A stretch of DNA of 64,000 nt from Pseudomonas orientalis (GCF_001439815.1 NZ_JYLM01000015.1:39236-103235); one strand, 5' to 3'; shown: positions 52,165 to 61,169, numbered from the stretch's first letter. Numbers and translations: made by a program. Notes: a model not told the origin generated them from the letters alone.

Positions 52165-52998
52165 ATGCAACACGACACCCATTCCCACGGCATCAACATG
52201 TCTGTCCTGGGTCGCGACAAACAGAGCCTGAACCTGGCCCAGGAAACCGTGGCCATCGAAGTGCCCGGCCTGAGCCTTTACTACGGCGACAAGCAAGCGC
52301 TGTTCGACGTCAGCATGAACATCCCCAAGCAGCGCGTGACCGCCTTCATCGGCCCGTCCGGCTGCGGCAAGTCCACGCTGCTGCGCACCTTCAACCGCAT
52401 GAACGACCTGGTGGACGGTTGCCGCGTGGAAGGCGCCATCAACCTCTACGGCACCAACATCTACCGCAAGGGCGAGGACGTGGCCGAGTTGCGCCGCCGC
52501 GTGGGCATGGTGTTCCAGAAGCCCAACCCGTTCCCCAAGACCATCTATGAAAACGTGGTCTATGGCCTGCGCATCCAAGGCATCAACAAGAAGCGCATCC
52601 TCGATGAAGCGGTTGAATGGGCGCTCAAGGGCGCAGCGCTGTGGGACGAGGTCAAGGATCGCCTCCACGAGTCGGCCCTCGGCTTGTCCGGCGGCCAGCA
52701 GCAACGTCTGGTGATCGCCCGTACCATCGCCGTGGAACCTGAAGTGCTGTTGCTCGACGAACCGTGCTCGGCCCTCGACCCGATCTCGACGCTCAAGGTC
52801 GAAGAACTGATCTACGAGCTCAAGTCCAAGTTCACCATCGTCATCGTGACCCACAACATGCAGCAGGCGGCGCGGGTGTCCGACTACACCGCGTTCATGT
52901 ACATGGGCAAGCTGGTGGAGTTCGGCGATACCGATACCCTGTTCACCAATCCGGCGAAAAAGCAGACCGAAGACTACATCACCGGTCGCTACGGCTAG
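52165..52998 (+). CDS. pstB: Phosphate ABC transporter ATPase PstB
   Basis: 277-residue ATP-binding subunit that drives PstSCA. Walker A GPSGCGKST, the PstB-specific FQKPNPFPKTIYENVVYG, ABC signature LSGGQQQRL, Walker B LLLDEPCSALDP and the switch histidine in IVIVTHNMQQAAR are all present. The N-terminal 30 residues before the ABC fold are a Pseudomonas extension. The ATG at 52165 has AGGGAG upstream. It is followed 70 bp later by phoU. Confidence 0.97.
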   Translation: MQHDTHSHGINMSVLGRDKQSLNLAQETVAIEVPGLSLYYGDKQALFDVSMNIPKQRVTAFIGPSGCGKSTLLRTFNRMNDLVDGCRVEGAINLYGTNIYRKGEDVAELRRRVGMVFQKPNPFPKTIYENVVYGLRIQGINKKRILDEAVEWALKGAALWDEVKDRLHESALGLSGGQQQRLVIARTIAVEPEVLLLDEPCSALDPISTLKVEELIYELKSKFTIVIVTHNMQQAARVSDYTAFMYMGKLVEFGDTDTLFTNPAKKQTEDYITGRYG

Positions 52999-53068
52999 GA
53001 AGCCGTGGTTCTGAATGCACTGACGCTGCGGTTCTCCGCACCTTACCGGACGCTCCAAGGACGCCAAC

Positions 53069-53830
53069 ATGATTAGCAAAGAAGGCCTTACCCACCACAT
53101 CTCCGCGCAGTTCAACGCCGAGCTTGAGGAAGTGCGCAGCCACCTCCTGGCGATGGGCGGCCTGGTGGAGAAGCAAGTCAACGATGCAGTCACCGCGCTG
53201 ATCGAGGCCGATTCGGGCCTGGCTCAGCAAGTGCGCGAGATCGATGACCAGATCAATCAGATGGAACGCAACATCGACGAAGAATGCCTGCGCATCCTGG
53301 CCCGTCGCCAACCTGCGGCCTCCGACCTGCGTTTGATCATCAGCATCTCCAAATCGGTGATCGACCTCGAGCGTATCGGCGACGAAGCCACCAAGATCGC
53401 CCGCCGCGCCATTCAGCTGTGCGAAGAAGGCGAAGCGCCGCGTGGTTACGTGGAAGTGCGCCACATCGGCGACCAGGTGCGCAACATGGTGCGCGATGCC
53501 CTCGACGCGTTTGCGCGTTTCGATGCGGACCTGGCGCTGTCGGTGGCCCAGTACGACAAGGTCATTGATCGCGAATACAAGACCGCCCTGCGTGAGCTGG
53601 CCACCTACATGATGGAAGACCCGCGCTCTATCTCGCGGGTCTTGAGCATCATCTGGGTGCTGCGCTCGCTGGAGCGCATCGGCGACCACGCGCGCAATAT
53701 CTCGGAATTGGTGATTTACCTGGTACGCGGCACCGACGTTCGGCACATGGGCCTCAAGCGCATGAAAGCCGAAGTTGAAGGCAGCGCCGATCTTATCCCT
53801 AATGTTCCGGGCGAATCTGACGATAAGTAA
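53069..53830 (+). CDS. phoU: Phosphate regulatory protein PhoU
   Basis: 253-residue all-helical protein that links Pst transport status to PhoR and keeps the Pho response off when phosphate is sufficient. Two PhoU repeats are seen, with the metal-binding motif residues in DLERIGDEATKIARRA and SLERIGDHARNISELVIYLV. Last gene of the pst operon, followed by a terminator. Confidence 0.97.
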   Translation: MISKEGLTHHISAQFNAELEEVRSHLLAMGGLVEKQVNDAVTALIEADSGLAQQVREIDDQINQMERNIDEECLRILARRQPAASDLRLIISISKSVIDLERIGDEATKIARRAIQLCEEGEAPRGYVEVRHIGDQVRNMVRDALDAFARFDADLALSVAQYDKVIDREYKTALRELATYMMEDPRSISRVLSIIWVLRSLERIGDHARNISELVIYLVRGTDVRHMGLKRMKAEVEGSADLIPNVPGESDDK

Positions 53831-53846
53831 GGTTGCCCGAGAAATT

Positions 53847-53878
53847 AACGCCCGGCCATTGGTCGGGCGTTTTCGTTT
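53847..53878 (+). terminator. Terminator after phoU
   Basis: The arms AACGCCCGGCC and GGTCGGGCGTT (one mismatch, 3-base loop) are followed by a T-rich TTTCGTTT. Confidence 0.85.
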
Positions 53879-53997
53879 GTGGCGAGCGGAATTCATTGCG
53901 GATGGGGCGTAATAAGCCCTAACGTGACTGCAGAGTTTTGGCAAAATGCCATCAGTCAGGCGTACTGCCAGCCAAGGTTTTATAGGATGAAGGGTCG

Positions 53998-54900
53998 ATG
54001 AGTAAAGTCAGTGTATTGGTGGTGGATGACGCCTCGTTTATTCGCGACCTGGTGAAGAAGTGCCTGCGCAACTACTTCCCGGGGATCAAGATCGAAGATG
54101 CGGTGAACGGCAAGAAGGCGCAATCCATTCTGATGCGCGAGACCTTCGACCTGGTGCTGTGCGACTGGGAAATGCCGGAGATGTCCGGGCTTGAGCTGTT
54201 GACCTGGTGCCGCGAGCAGGCCCATCTGAAAGCCATGCCGTTCGTGATGGTGACCAGCCGTGGTGACAAGGAAAACGTGGTGCAGGCCATCCAGGCCGGC
54301 GTGTCCGGTTACGTCAGCAAGCCGTTCACCAACGAGCAGTTGCTGAACAAGGTCAAGCAGGCCCTGCACAAGATCGGCCGCCTCGATGCGTTGATCGCCA
54401 GCGCGCCGACCAAGATGAACTCGGCCTTCGGCAACGACTCCCTGAGCGCGCTGACCGGTGGCAAGCCCGAAGCCGTCAAGCAGGCGCCAGTGGCGGCAGC
54501 CCCGAGCAAAGGCCTGCTCAACAGCGCGCCTGTGGCCGCCGCCCCGGCTGCGTCGCCTGCCGGCGGTCGTGGCCAGGGCCAGCTGCGCCTGGCCGGCGGC
54601 ACCCAGCAGTGCGTGATCAAGGCGCTGAGCATCAAGGAGGCGTTGTTGGTGGTGCGTCGCGGTGAGGTCCTGCCCCAGGTCCTGGAAAGTGCCGTGCTCG
54701 ACCTCGAACAGGGCGAAAACGCTGAAGTGGCACGCCTCAATGGCTACCTGCACGCCATCGTTGCCTACGAGCCCAGGCCCGACAGCGATTGGCTGCAACT
54801 GACCTTCCGGTTTATCGACCAGGATGCGCAGAAGCTGGACTACATCTCCCGCCTGATCGCCCGTGGTACCGCGCAGAAGCACTTCGTGCCGGGTGCTTGA
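53998..54900 (+). CDS. CheY-type response regulator with PilZ-like C-terminal domain
   Basis: 300 residues. A receiver domain (about 1-125) has the acidic pair in VLVVDDASF, phosphoacceptor Asp in LVLCDWEMPEMSG and the Lys of SKPFTNEQ. A Pro/Ala-rich linker (about 160-195) leads to a C-terminal domain of about 100 residues (LRLAGGTQQCVIKALSIKEA; LQLTFRFIDQDAQKLDYISR) that resembles the strand pattern of a PilZ-type c-di-GMP domain but lacks an obvious RxxxR motif. No histidine kinase is adjacent. It follows phoU in this position in Pseudomonas. The output is unknown. Confidence 0.8.
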   Translation: MSKVSVLVVDDASFIRDLVKKCLRNYFPGIKIEDAVNGKKAQSILMRETFDLVLCDWEMPEMSGLELLTWCREQAHLKAMPFVMVTSRGDKENVVQAIQAGVSGYVSKPFTNEQLLNKVKQALHKIGRLDALIASAPTKMNSAFGNDSLSALTGGKPEAVKQAPVAAAPSKGLLNSAPVAAAPAASPAGGRGQGQLRLAGGTQQCVIKALSIKEALLVVRRGEVLPQVLESAVLDLEQGENAEVARLNGYLHAIVAYEPRPDSDWLQLTFRFIDQDAQKLDYISRLIARGTAQKHFVPGA

Positions 54901-54923
54901 TTTACAGGGCAACGCCTGACCAA

Positions 54924-55013
54924 TGTGGGAGGGGGCTTGCCCCCGATTGCGGTATGTCAGTCAAAACTATTCTGACTGGACCACCGCTATCGGGGGCAAG
55001 CCCCCTCCCACAA
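54924..55013. repeat. REPIN, GGGGGCTTGCCCCC class
   Basis: Complete doublet between two convergent genes; the loop is nearly the same as that of the element at 41616. Confidence 0.92.
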
Positions 55014-55020
55014 TGGGTTG

Positions 55021-56361
55021 TCAGTCCAGCATCAGCACCTTGGCCAGCACGATCTTCGGCCCTTTCATCTTCTTGATGATGATCCGCAAGCCTTCAACCT
55101 CCAGCACTTCTTCCTCTTCCGGCACCCGTTTCAAAGTGTCGTAGATCAGGCCGGCCAGGGTTTCGGCTTCGATGTGGTCCAGGTCGATGCCGAGCAGGCG
55201 TTCCACCTTGAACAGCGGGGTGTCGCCACGTACCAGCAGCTTGCCCGGCTGGTAAGCGAGGATGCCGCGTTCGGCCTTGCGGTGTTCGTCCTGGATATCG
55301 CCCACCAGCACTTCCAGCACGTCCTCCATGGTCAGGTAGCCGATGATCTTGCCATCGGCTTCCTCCACCAGCGCAAAGTGCGCGCCGCCTTTGCGGAACT
55401 GCTCCAGCAACTGCGACAACGGCATGTGCCGCGACACGCGCTCCAGCGGGCGGGTCAGTTCGGCCAGGTTGAACGACTCGGGGATATGGTCCAGGGCCGC
55501 CAGTTCCAGCAGCAGGTCCTTGATATGCAGCAGGCCCACGAACTCATTGCGCACGGCGTCATACACCGGGTAACGGCTGAATTTGTGGCGACGGAACAGC
55601 GCGAGGATTTCCTTGAGTGGGGCGTTGAAATCCAGGGTGACCAGGTCTTCCCGGGAGTTGGCCCAGTCCACCACTTCCAGCTCGCCCATTTCCACGGCGG
55701 AGGCGAGTACGCGCATGCCTTGGTCGCTCGGGTCCTGGCCACGGCTGGAGTGCAGGATCAGCTTGAGCTCTTCGCGGCTGTAATGGTGTTCGTGATGCGG
55801 GCCGGGCTCGCCCTGGCCTGCGATGCGCAGGATAGCGTTGGCGCTGGCGTTGAGCAGGTAGATCGCCGGATACATCGCCCAGTAGAACAGGTACAGCGGC
55901 ACGGCAGTCCACAGTGACAGCAGTTCGGGTTTGCGGATGGCCCAGGATTTGGGCGCCAGCTCGCCGACCACAATGTGCAGGTAAGAAATCACGAAGAAGG
56001 CGGCAAAGAACGACACGCCCTTGATCACCTCCGGCGACTCCACGCCTGCGGCGCCCAGCAACGGCTCGAGGATATGCGCAAACGCCGGCTCACCGACCCA
56101 GCCCAGGCCGAGGGAGGCGAGGGTGATGCCCAGCTGGCAGGCCGATAGGTAGGCGTCGAGCTGGCTGTGCACGGTGCGCAGGATCTGTCCGCGCCAGCCG
56201 TTGGTGTGGGCGATGGCCTCGACCCGGGTCGAGCGCAGTTTGACCATGGCAAATTCCGCCGCAACGAAAAAACCGTTGAGCAGTACCAGGACCAGTGCAA
56301 AAAGAATCATGCCGAAATCGGCGAAAAGTGTCGCGAGGGTGATACCAGGGGAAGGGTCCAT
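55021..56361 (-). CDS. Hemolysin-type CNNM/CBS/CorC membrane protein
   Basis: 446-residue protein of the HlyC/CorC (UPF0053) family. A CNNM transmembrane domain (about 10-200: LLNGFFVAAEFAMVKLRSTR, ACQLGITLASLGLGWVGEPA) is followed by two CBS motifs (about 215-335) and a CorC_HlyC domain (about 350-445). The family is linked to magnesium or cobalt homeostasis, not to haemolysis in most cases. The ATG at 56361 is used although its upstream is poor; an in-frame TTG at 56433 has no better site. It lies between the response regulator and phoR. Confidence 0.88.
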   Translation of the reverse strand: MDPSPGITLATLFADFGMILFALVLVLLNGFFVAAEFAMVKLRSTRVEAIAHTNGWRGQILRTVHSQLDAYLSACQLGITLASLGLGWVGEPAFAHILEPLLGAAGVESPEVIKGVSFFAAFFVISYLHIVVGELAPKSWAIRKPELLSLWTAVPLYLFYWAMYPAIYLLNASANAILRIAGQGEPGPHHEHHYSREELKLILHSSRGQDPSDQGMRVLASAVEMGELEVVDWANSREDLVTLDFNAPLKEILALFRRHKFSRYPVYDAVRNEFVGLLHIKDLLLELAALDHIPESFNLAELTRPLERVSRHMPLSQLLEQFRKGGAHFALVEEADGKIIGYLTMEDVLEVLVGDIQDEHRKAERGILAYQPGKLLVRGDTPLFKVERLLGIDLDHIEAETLAGLIYDTLKRVPEEEEVLEVEGLRIIIKKMKGPKIVLAKVLMLD

Positions 56362-56515
56362 GATGGGGTTTTGCAGGTTCCGTATGTTCAATAGGGGGAA
56401 GGCGGGCCTGAAAGGCAGGCGCAAGTCGGCCAATGTAGCGGCTGACGGGGCGCTTGCCTAGTGGTTGCTGCCGGGCGGAGCCTGGAATGCATTCCACAGA
56501 TTCATGCAAAACCAA

Positions 56516-56605
56516 TGTGGGAGGGGGCTTGCCCCCGATAGCAGAGTCTCAGCCAGCACATCTGGTCCTGATACACCGCTATCGGGAGCAAGCCCCCTCC
56601 CACAT
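56516..56605. repeat. REPIN, GGGGGCTTGCCCCC class
   Basis: Complete doublet, one G to A change in the right unit (ATCGGGAGCAAGC). It lies between the phoR 3' end and the CNNM gene. Confidence 0.92.
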
Positions 56606-56629
56606 TTAAAAATGGGTGCTGTGGCTGAG

Positions 56630-57952
56630 TTATTCATCATCCCCGACGAGCCGCGAACGGGTCGCCTGCGCTGGCGGAAAATGGCAGGTAAACGTACTGC
56701 CATGCCCCAGCACGCTGCTGATCTCCAGGCGCGCGCGATGGCGCAGCAGCACATGCTTGACGATCGCCAGGCCCAACCCGGTGCCGCCGGTGTTGGAGTT
56801 GCGGCTGGAGTCGACGCGGTAGAAGCGTTCGGTCAGGCGCGGCAGGTGCTTGGCGTCGATACCGATGCCGGAGTCCTGCACGCTCAGGTGCGCGCCCTGT
56901 TCGTCGGCCCACCAGCGGATGCGGATATTGCCCTTGTCCTGGGTGTACTTCACCGCGTTGAACACCAAATTGGAGAACGCGCTGCGCAGCTCGCCCTCGC
57001 TGCCCTTGAGCAGCACCGTCTGGTCGGCTTCCAGAGTGATCTGCTGGCCGCGCTCGCGGGAGAGCGCCTCGGCGTCGTTCTTGATGGTTTGCAGCAGGCT
57101 TTGCACCGCCACCGGGTGGTTATCCGAGGGGTAATCGGTGGCCTCAAGCTTGGCCAGCAGCAGCAAGTCATTGAGCAGGGTCTGCATGCGTGAGCCTTGC
57201 TGCTGCATCTGCTGCAGGGCGCGGCTCCAGCGCGGGTTGATCTCCTCGACATTGTCCAGCAGCGTCTCCAGGTAGCCGCAGATCACCGTCAGCGGCGTGC
57301 GCAGCTCGTGGGAGACGTTGGCGACGAAGTCCTTGCGCATCTGTTCCAACTGATGGATACGGGTCACGTCGCGCACCAGCATCAAGTGCTCATTGTTGCC
57401 GTAGCGCGTCAGGTACAGCTGGATACGCACGCGGTCGTTGGTGGGCGAGGGGATTTCCAGGGCTTCTTCGTAGTTGTCCTGCTCGAAGTACTCCTTGAAG
57501 CGCGGGTGGCGTACCAGGTTGGTCACCGGCTGACCGCTGTCCTGGGGCGTCTTGAGGCCCAGCAGGGTTTCGGCGGCGCGGTTCCACCATTCCAGGTTGC
57601 CGTCGCTGTCGAGCATGATCACCGCGTCCTTGAGCGCGGCGGTGGATTCCTGTACCCGATCGATCACCGCCTGCAGGCGCCCGCGCACCCGTTGGTCGCG
57701 GCGCTGCAGGTGGTAGATGCTGTCGAACACTTCGCCCCACAGGCCGTAGCCGTCGGGTGGTGCTTCGTCGGGTTTGTGCTGGCGCAGCCATTCATGCAGG
57801 CGCAGCAGTTGTTTGAGAGTCCAGCCCAGGTACAGCGCGATGCCGATGGCCAGGCTCCAGCCGTAATAACCACTGATCAGCCCGACCAGCAGGCAACCGG
57901 TGATCAACAGAAGCATGTGGCGGATCAGGGTGCCATGCCAGTTTTGGTTCAC
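56630..57952 (-). CDS. phoR: Phosphate sensor histidine kinase PhoR
   Basis: 440-residue membrane histidine kinase for PhoB. Two close N-terminal helices (about 10-45) are followed by a PAS domain (about 95-195) and HisKA/HATPase domains: the H box DFVANVSHELRTPLTVICGY (phosphorylated His in SHELRTP), N box SAFSNLVFNAVKYT, and G boxes DSGIGIDAKHLPRL and GGTGLGLAIVKHVL. It has no large periplasmic sensor, in keeping with sensing through PstSCAB-PhoU. Separated from phoB by 58 bp on the same strand. Confidence 0.96.
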   Translation of the reverse strand: MNQNWHGTLIRHMLLLITGCLLVGLISGYYGWSLAIGIALYLGWTLKQLLRLHEWLRQHKPDEAPPDGYGLWGEVFDSIYHLQRRDQRVRGRLQAVIDRVQESTAALKDAVIMLDSDGNLEWWNRAAETLLGLKTPQDSGQPVTNLVRHPRFKEYFEQDNYEEALEIPSPTNDRVRIQLYLTRYGNNEHLMLVRDVTRIHQLEQMRKDFVANVSHELRTPLTVICGYLETLLDNVEEINPRWSRALQQMQQQGSRMQTLLNDLLLLAKLEATDYPSDNHPVAVQSLLQTIKNDAEALSRERGQQITLEADQTVLLKGSEGELRSAFSNLVFNAVKYTQDKGNIRIRWWADEQGAHLSVQDSGIGIDAKHLPRLTERFYRVDSSRNSNTGGTGLGLAIVKHVLLRHRARLEISSVLGHGSTFTCHFPPAQATRSRLVGDDE

Positions 57953-58010
57953 TTGAACATGCGTCCTTGTCAGCTGTTAAGTCAGGCGCTTGAGTCTGCG
58001 ACCGGCTGGC

Positions 58011-58700
58011 TCAGCCCTTGGTGGAAAACCGGTAGCCCGTGCCGCGCACGGTTTGTACCAGATTCTCGTAGGCATCGCCCAAGGCTTTGCGCAGGCGGCG
58101 GATATGCACGTCCACGGTGCGCTCCTCCACGTACACATTGCCGCCCCACACCTGGTCCAGCAGCTGGCCACGGGTGTAGGCGCGTTCCTGGTGGGTCATG
58201 AAAAATTGCAGCAAACGGTATTCGGTCGGGCCCATTTCGGCCGGCTTGCCGTCGATGGTCACGCGGTGGCTGATCGGGTCCAGGATCAGGCCGTCGACTT
58301 CGATGGGGGCTTCGCCATCGGTCGGGCCGGCTCGGCGCAGTACGGCTTTGAGGCGCGCTACCAGCTCTCGAGGGGAAAACGGCTTGGTGATGTAGTCATC
58401 GGCACCGACTTCCAGGCCCTGGATCTTGTTGTCCTCTTCGCCCTTGGCGGTGAGCATGATGATCGGGATATCCCCGGTCAGCTCGTCACGCTTGAGGCGC
58501 CGGGCCAGTTCGATACCGGAGGTGCCGGGCAGCATCCAGTCGAGCAGGATCAGATCCGGCTTGCGGTCGACGATAATGGCATGGGCTTGCTGGGAGTTCT
58601 CCGCCTCCAGGCAGTCGTAGCCGGCCATTTCCAACGCAACGGCGATCATCTCGCGAATGGGCGCTTCGTCGTCAACAATCAGAATGCTCCTGCCAACCAT
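58011..58700 (-). CDS. phoB: Phosphate response regulator PhoB
   Basis: 229-residue OmpR-family activator. The receiver (1-120) has DDEAPIREM, phosphoacceptor LLDWMLPG and the Lys in ITKPFSPREL; the winged HTH (about 125-229) includes RTVDVHIRRLRKALG and VRGTGYRFS. It binds the Pho boxes before pstS and pstC and a box upstream of its own gene. The ATG at 58700 has AGAGGA nine bases upstream; an earlier TTG at 58706 is not needed. Confidence 0.97.
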   Translation of the reverse strand: MVGRSILIVDDEAPIREMIAVALEMAGYDCLEAENSQQAHAIIVDRKPDLILLDWMLPGTSGIELARRLKRDELTGDIPIIMLTAKGEEDNKIQGLEVGADDYITKPFSPRELVARLKAVLRRAGPTDGEAPIEVDGLILDPISHRVTIDGKPAEMGPTEYRLLQFFMTHQERAYTRGQLLDQVWGGNVYVEERTVDVHIRRLRKALGDAYENLVQTVRGTGYRFSTKG

Positions 58701-58740
58701 GCTCAAAAATCCTCTTTGTCATTTAACTGTCTTGCGCCGC

Positions 58741-58774
58741 ATTAGATAACGGAATTATTGCAGTCGTGTGACAG
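58741..58774 (-). promoter_or_regulatory. Pho box and -10 of phoB
   Basis: On the reverse strand CTGTCAC-ACGA-CTGCAAT (58774-58757) is followed after exactly 10 bp by TCTAAT (58746-58741). Both halves deviate from consensus (one and two bases), fitting moderate autoregulation of phoBR. Confidence 0.7.
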
Positions 58775-58856
58775 TAATTTAGTCGCTAGAGCATTCTGCG
58801 CCTCTCTGGACTACGCTAGGGGTCCGAATCCTGACAACCGCAAAAGGAAGGTTCCG

Positions 58857-59234
58857 ATGACTTACAGCACGATTTCCTGGAAAGCCCTGCTGGTAACCGC
58901 CGCGTTGACGCTGCCGGGCCTGGCTTTTGCCGCAGAACCTGCGATGACGAAAGACGGGATTTTGGTTGATCACAAAGGCCTGACGCTCTACACCTTCGAC
59001 AAGGACGCCGATGGCACGTCCGTGTGCAAGGACCAGTGCGCGACCAACTGGCCGCCGCTGAAGGCGGAGTCCACCGACAAGTCGATGGGCAAATGGACAG
59101 TTATCACACGCGACGATCAGACCAGCCAGTGGGCCTATGAAGGTAAGCCTGTCTATACCTACAAGGATGACAAGAAAGCCGGTGACAAGACCGGGGATGG
59201 CAAGGGTGGGGTTTGGCATATCATCAAGCCTTGA
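58857..59234 (+). CDS. Secreted COG4315-type repeat protein
   Basis: 125-residue exported protein. A signal peptide (about 1-25, ending AFA) precedes two COG4315-type (secreted repeat, function unknown) units: GILVDHKGLTLYTFDKDADG with the Cys pair in SVCKDQCATNWPPL, and QWAYEGKPVYTYKDDKKAGD. The two cysteines could form a disulfide. The family is common in soil bacteria and its function is unknown. The ATG at 58857 has AGGAAGG upstream. It is divergent from phoB. Confidence 0.85.
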   Translation: MTYSTISWKALLVTAALTLPGLAFAAEPAMTKDGILVDHKGLTLYTFDKDADGTSVCKDQCATNWPPLKAESTDKSMGKWTVITRDDQTSQWAYEGKPVYTYKDDKKAGDKTGDGKGGVWHIIKP

Positions 59235-59254
59235 CTGCGCGGCGCTGCTGAAAT

Positions 59255-59325
59255 CATCGGGGGCAAGCCCCCTCCACAGTTGATGAGTGAACGCCTTCAA
59301 ATGTGGGAGGGGGCTTGCCCCCGAT
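59255..59325. repeat. REPIN with reversed unit order
   Basis: The two palindromic units face the opposite way to the other elements of their class here: the ATCGGGGGCAAGCC unit comes first (59255-59278) and the TGTGGGAGGGGG unit second (59302-59325). The left unit lacks one C of the CCCTCCCACA tail. It lies between convergent genes. Confidence 0.85.
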
Positions 59326-59352
59326 GGCGCCGCAACAGCCACCGCAAACCTC

Positions 59353-60243
59353 TCAGCGAACCGCGTAATCCACCACAATCCCCACAAATATCGCCAACCC
59401 CGCCCAGTGGTTGTGCAAAAACGCCTTGAAGCACTTCATGCGGTCCCGGTCCCGGGTGTACCAGAATTCCCAGGCAAAACAGCCCGCCGCCCCCAGCAAC
59501 CCCAAGTGGAACCAGCCGCCCAGCTCGAACCGAGCGCCGGCGAGCAACAGGCACACCAGCGCCAGGCCCTGCAGGGTCAGGATGATCACACGGTCAGCAT
59601 CACCGAACAGGATCGCGGTGGATTTCACGCCGATCTTCAAGTCGTCGTCGCGGTCGGTCATCGCGTAATAGGTGTCGTAACCCACCGTCCACAACAGGTT
59701 GGCGATGTACAGCAGCCACGCCTCGGCCGGCAGATGGCCGGTCTCGGCGGTGAACGCCATCGGCATGCCCCACGAAAAAGCCGCGCCCAGCACCACCTGC
59801 GGGTAATAGGTGTAGCGCTTCATGAACGGATAGCTTGCCGCCAGCGCCAAACCGCCGAGGGACAGCAGGATGGTGCTGGCGTTGGTCAGCAGCACCAGCA
59901 GGAAGCTGACGCCCATCAGCAGCGCAAAAAACACCAGCGCTTCTTTCGAACTGATCTTGCCGCTGACCAGCGGGCGTTGCTCGGTGCGTTTCACGTGCCC
60001 GTCGACCTTGCGGTCGGCCCAGTCGTTGATCACGCAACCACCGGCACGGGTCAGCACCACACCCAGCACGAAAATCACGATATTGAGCAGCGACGGCGAG
60101 CCCTTGCCGGCGATCCACAGCGCCCACAGCGTCGGCCACAGCAGCAGGTAGATGCCGATGGGCTTGTCCATGCGCGTCAGTTGAATGAAGTCCCAGGCCC
60201 TGGGGTTCAGGCGATTCAAGGATTTGAGCACACGTTGGTACAT
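59353..60243 (-). CDS. ubiA: 4-Hydroxybenzoate octaprenyltransferase UbiA
   Basis: 296-residue integral membrane prenyltransferase of ubiquinone synthesis, which attaches the polyprenyl chain to 4-hydroxybenzoate. The two Asp-rich motifs are NDWADRKVDGHV (near residue 75) and YAMTDRDDDLKIGVKS (near 195), with the hydrophobic helices between them. Its ATG overlaps the ubiC stop by one base (TGATG), so translation is coupled to ubiC, which supplies its substrate. Confidence 0.96.
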   Translation of the reverse strand: MYQRVLKSLNRLNPRAWDFIQLTRMDKPIGIYLLLWPTLWALWIAGKGSPSLLNIVIFVLGVVLTRAGGCVINDWADRKVDGHVKRTEQRPLVSGKISSKEALVFFALLMGVSFLLVLLTNASTILLSLGGLALAASYPFMKRYTYYPQVVLGAAFSWGMPMAFTAETGHLPAEAWLLYIANLLWTVGYDTYYAMTDRDDDLKIGVKSTAILFGDADRVIILTLQGLALVCLLLAGARFELGGWFHLGLLGAAGCFAWEFWYTRDRDRMKCFKAFLHNHWAGLAIFVGIVVDYAVR

Positions 60244-60806
60244 CAGCGGTTCTCCGGATGGTCATGCAACGCCTGCCAGAAACTCGGCAGGAAGACTTCC
60301 GCCACCAGCACGCTCAGCGCTGCGCGGTCGAAGCGCGAGCGGCGCGCCCACAGCCCGTCGGCCTGATCCGCAGCGGGTAACCAATGTGCCGGGTAATGGC
60401 ACACCTCGATCGGCTGGCGGGTGAAGGCACGGTCGCAGAACAACAACTCGCCCAGCGAGCGGCTGCCCAACTCATCCATATGCAAGCCGTCGCCCTGCAA
60501 TGCCCCACGCGACGCGACACTGCGGGCAAACACCCAGGGTTGGCCATGCCCGCGCAAATACACCTCACGCACCCAGCCGACCGTGGCGTGGGGCAGGCCC
60601 AGCGCCGCACATTCATCGTTGCGCAACGGTTGCCAGCCTTCGAGCAGCGGCGTCACGCTGAAGCCGTCATCGGACAGCCCTGTCAGCCGCCGGGTCAGCG
60701 AGCCTTCATCGAACAGCCAATCGAGGATCAAGGGCGCAGGCATCGGGCTCAGCAGGCTCTGAGGCAGCCATCGGCAAGCATCGGAAGGGGCAATTGAGTG
60801 CGGCAC
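60243..60806 (-). CDS. ubiC: Chorismate--pyruvate lyase UbiC
   Basis: 187-residue enzyme that splits chorismate into 4-hydroxybenzoate and pyruvate, the first committed step toward ubiquinone. Recognisable stretches are the LLDWLFDEGSLTRRL-like opening, VREVYLRGHGQPWVFARSV and GELLFCDRAFTRQPIEV with the active-site Arg and Glu. The start is GTG at 60806; its extension of about 20 residues before APLILDW is usual in Pseudomonas. Coupled to ubiA. Confidence 0.92.
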   Translation of the reverse strand: MPHSIAPSDACRWLPQSLLSPMPAPLILDWLFDEGSLTRRLTGLSDDGFSVTPLLEGWQPLRNDECAALGLPHATVGWVREVYLRGHGQPWVFARSVASRGALQGDGLHMDELGSRSLGELLFCDRAFTRQPIEVCHYPAHWLPAADQADGLWARRSRFDRAALSVLVAEVFLPSFWQALHDHPENR

Positions 60807-61001
60807 GGCAAGTCAATATTGGCGGCAAAAGAGGCGGCGAGCTTACCATGGCGTCCTGAACTTTTGCCGCGCTGAACCCGCCGTTTGCGCCGATCGTGCT
60901 TGCATCTGCCGGCTGCGATCAGTACAAAACGCCCTGAGCCGAGCGGCAGCGCGGGTCTATCGACCGCCGGCCAAGATGCCTGGACCCTGAGGAAGTACGT
61001 A

Positions 61002-61169
61002 ATGAAGAAGTGGCAATGTGTAGTCTGTGGCCTGATCTATGACGAAAAAGATGGCTGGCCGGATGACGGAATCGCTCCGGGCACCCTGTGGCAGGACGTC
61101 CCGGAAGACTGGCTGTGCCCGGACTGCGGCGTGGGCAAAATGGATTTCGAAATGATCCAAATCGGCTGA
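61002..61169 (+). CDS. rubA: Rubredoxin
   Basis: 55-residue electron carrier with one Fe(Cys)4 site: the CxxC pairs are in WQCVVCGLIY and WLCPDCGVGK, with the usual spacing of 30 residues. Only one rubredoxin gene is present here; P. aeruginosa carries two in a row at this position. It is followed 36 bp later by the reductase gene and would pass electrons to an alkane hydroxylase or to oxygen-defence enzymes. The start ATG 61002 has GAGGAAG upstream. Confidence 0.96.
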   Translation: MKKWQCVVCGLIYDEKDGWPDDGIAPGTLWQDVPEDWLCPDCGVGKMDFEMIQIG

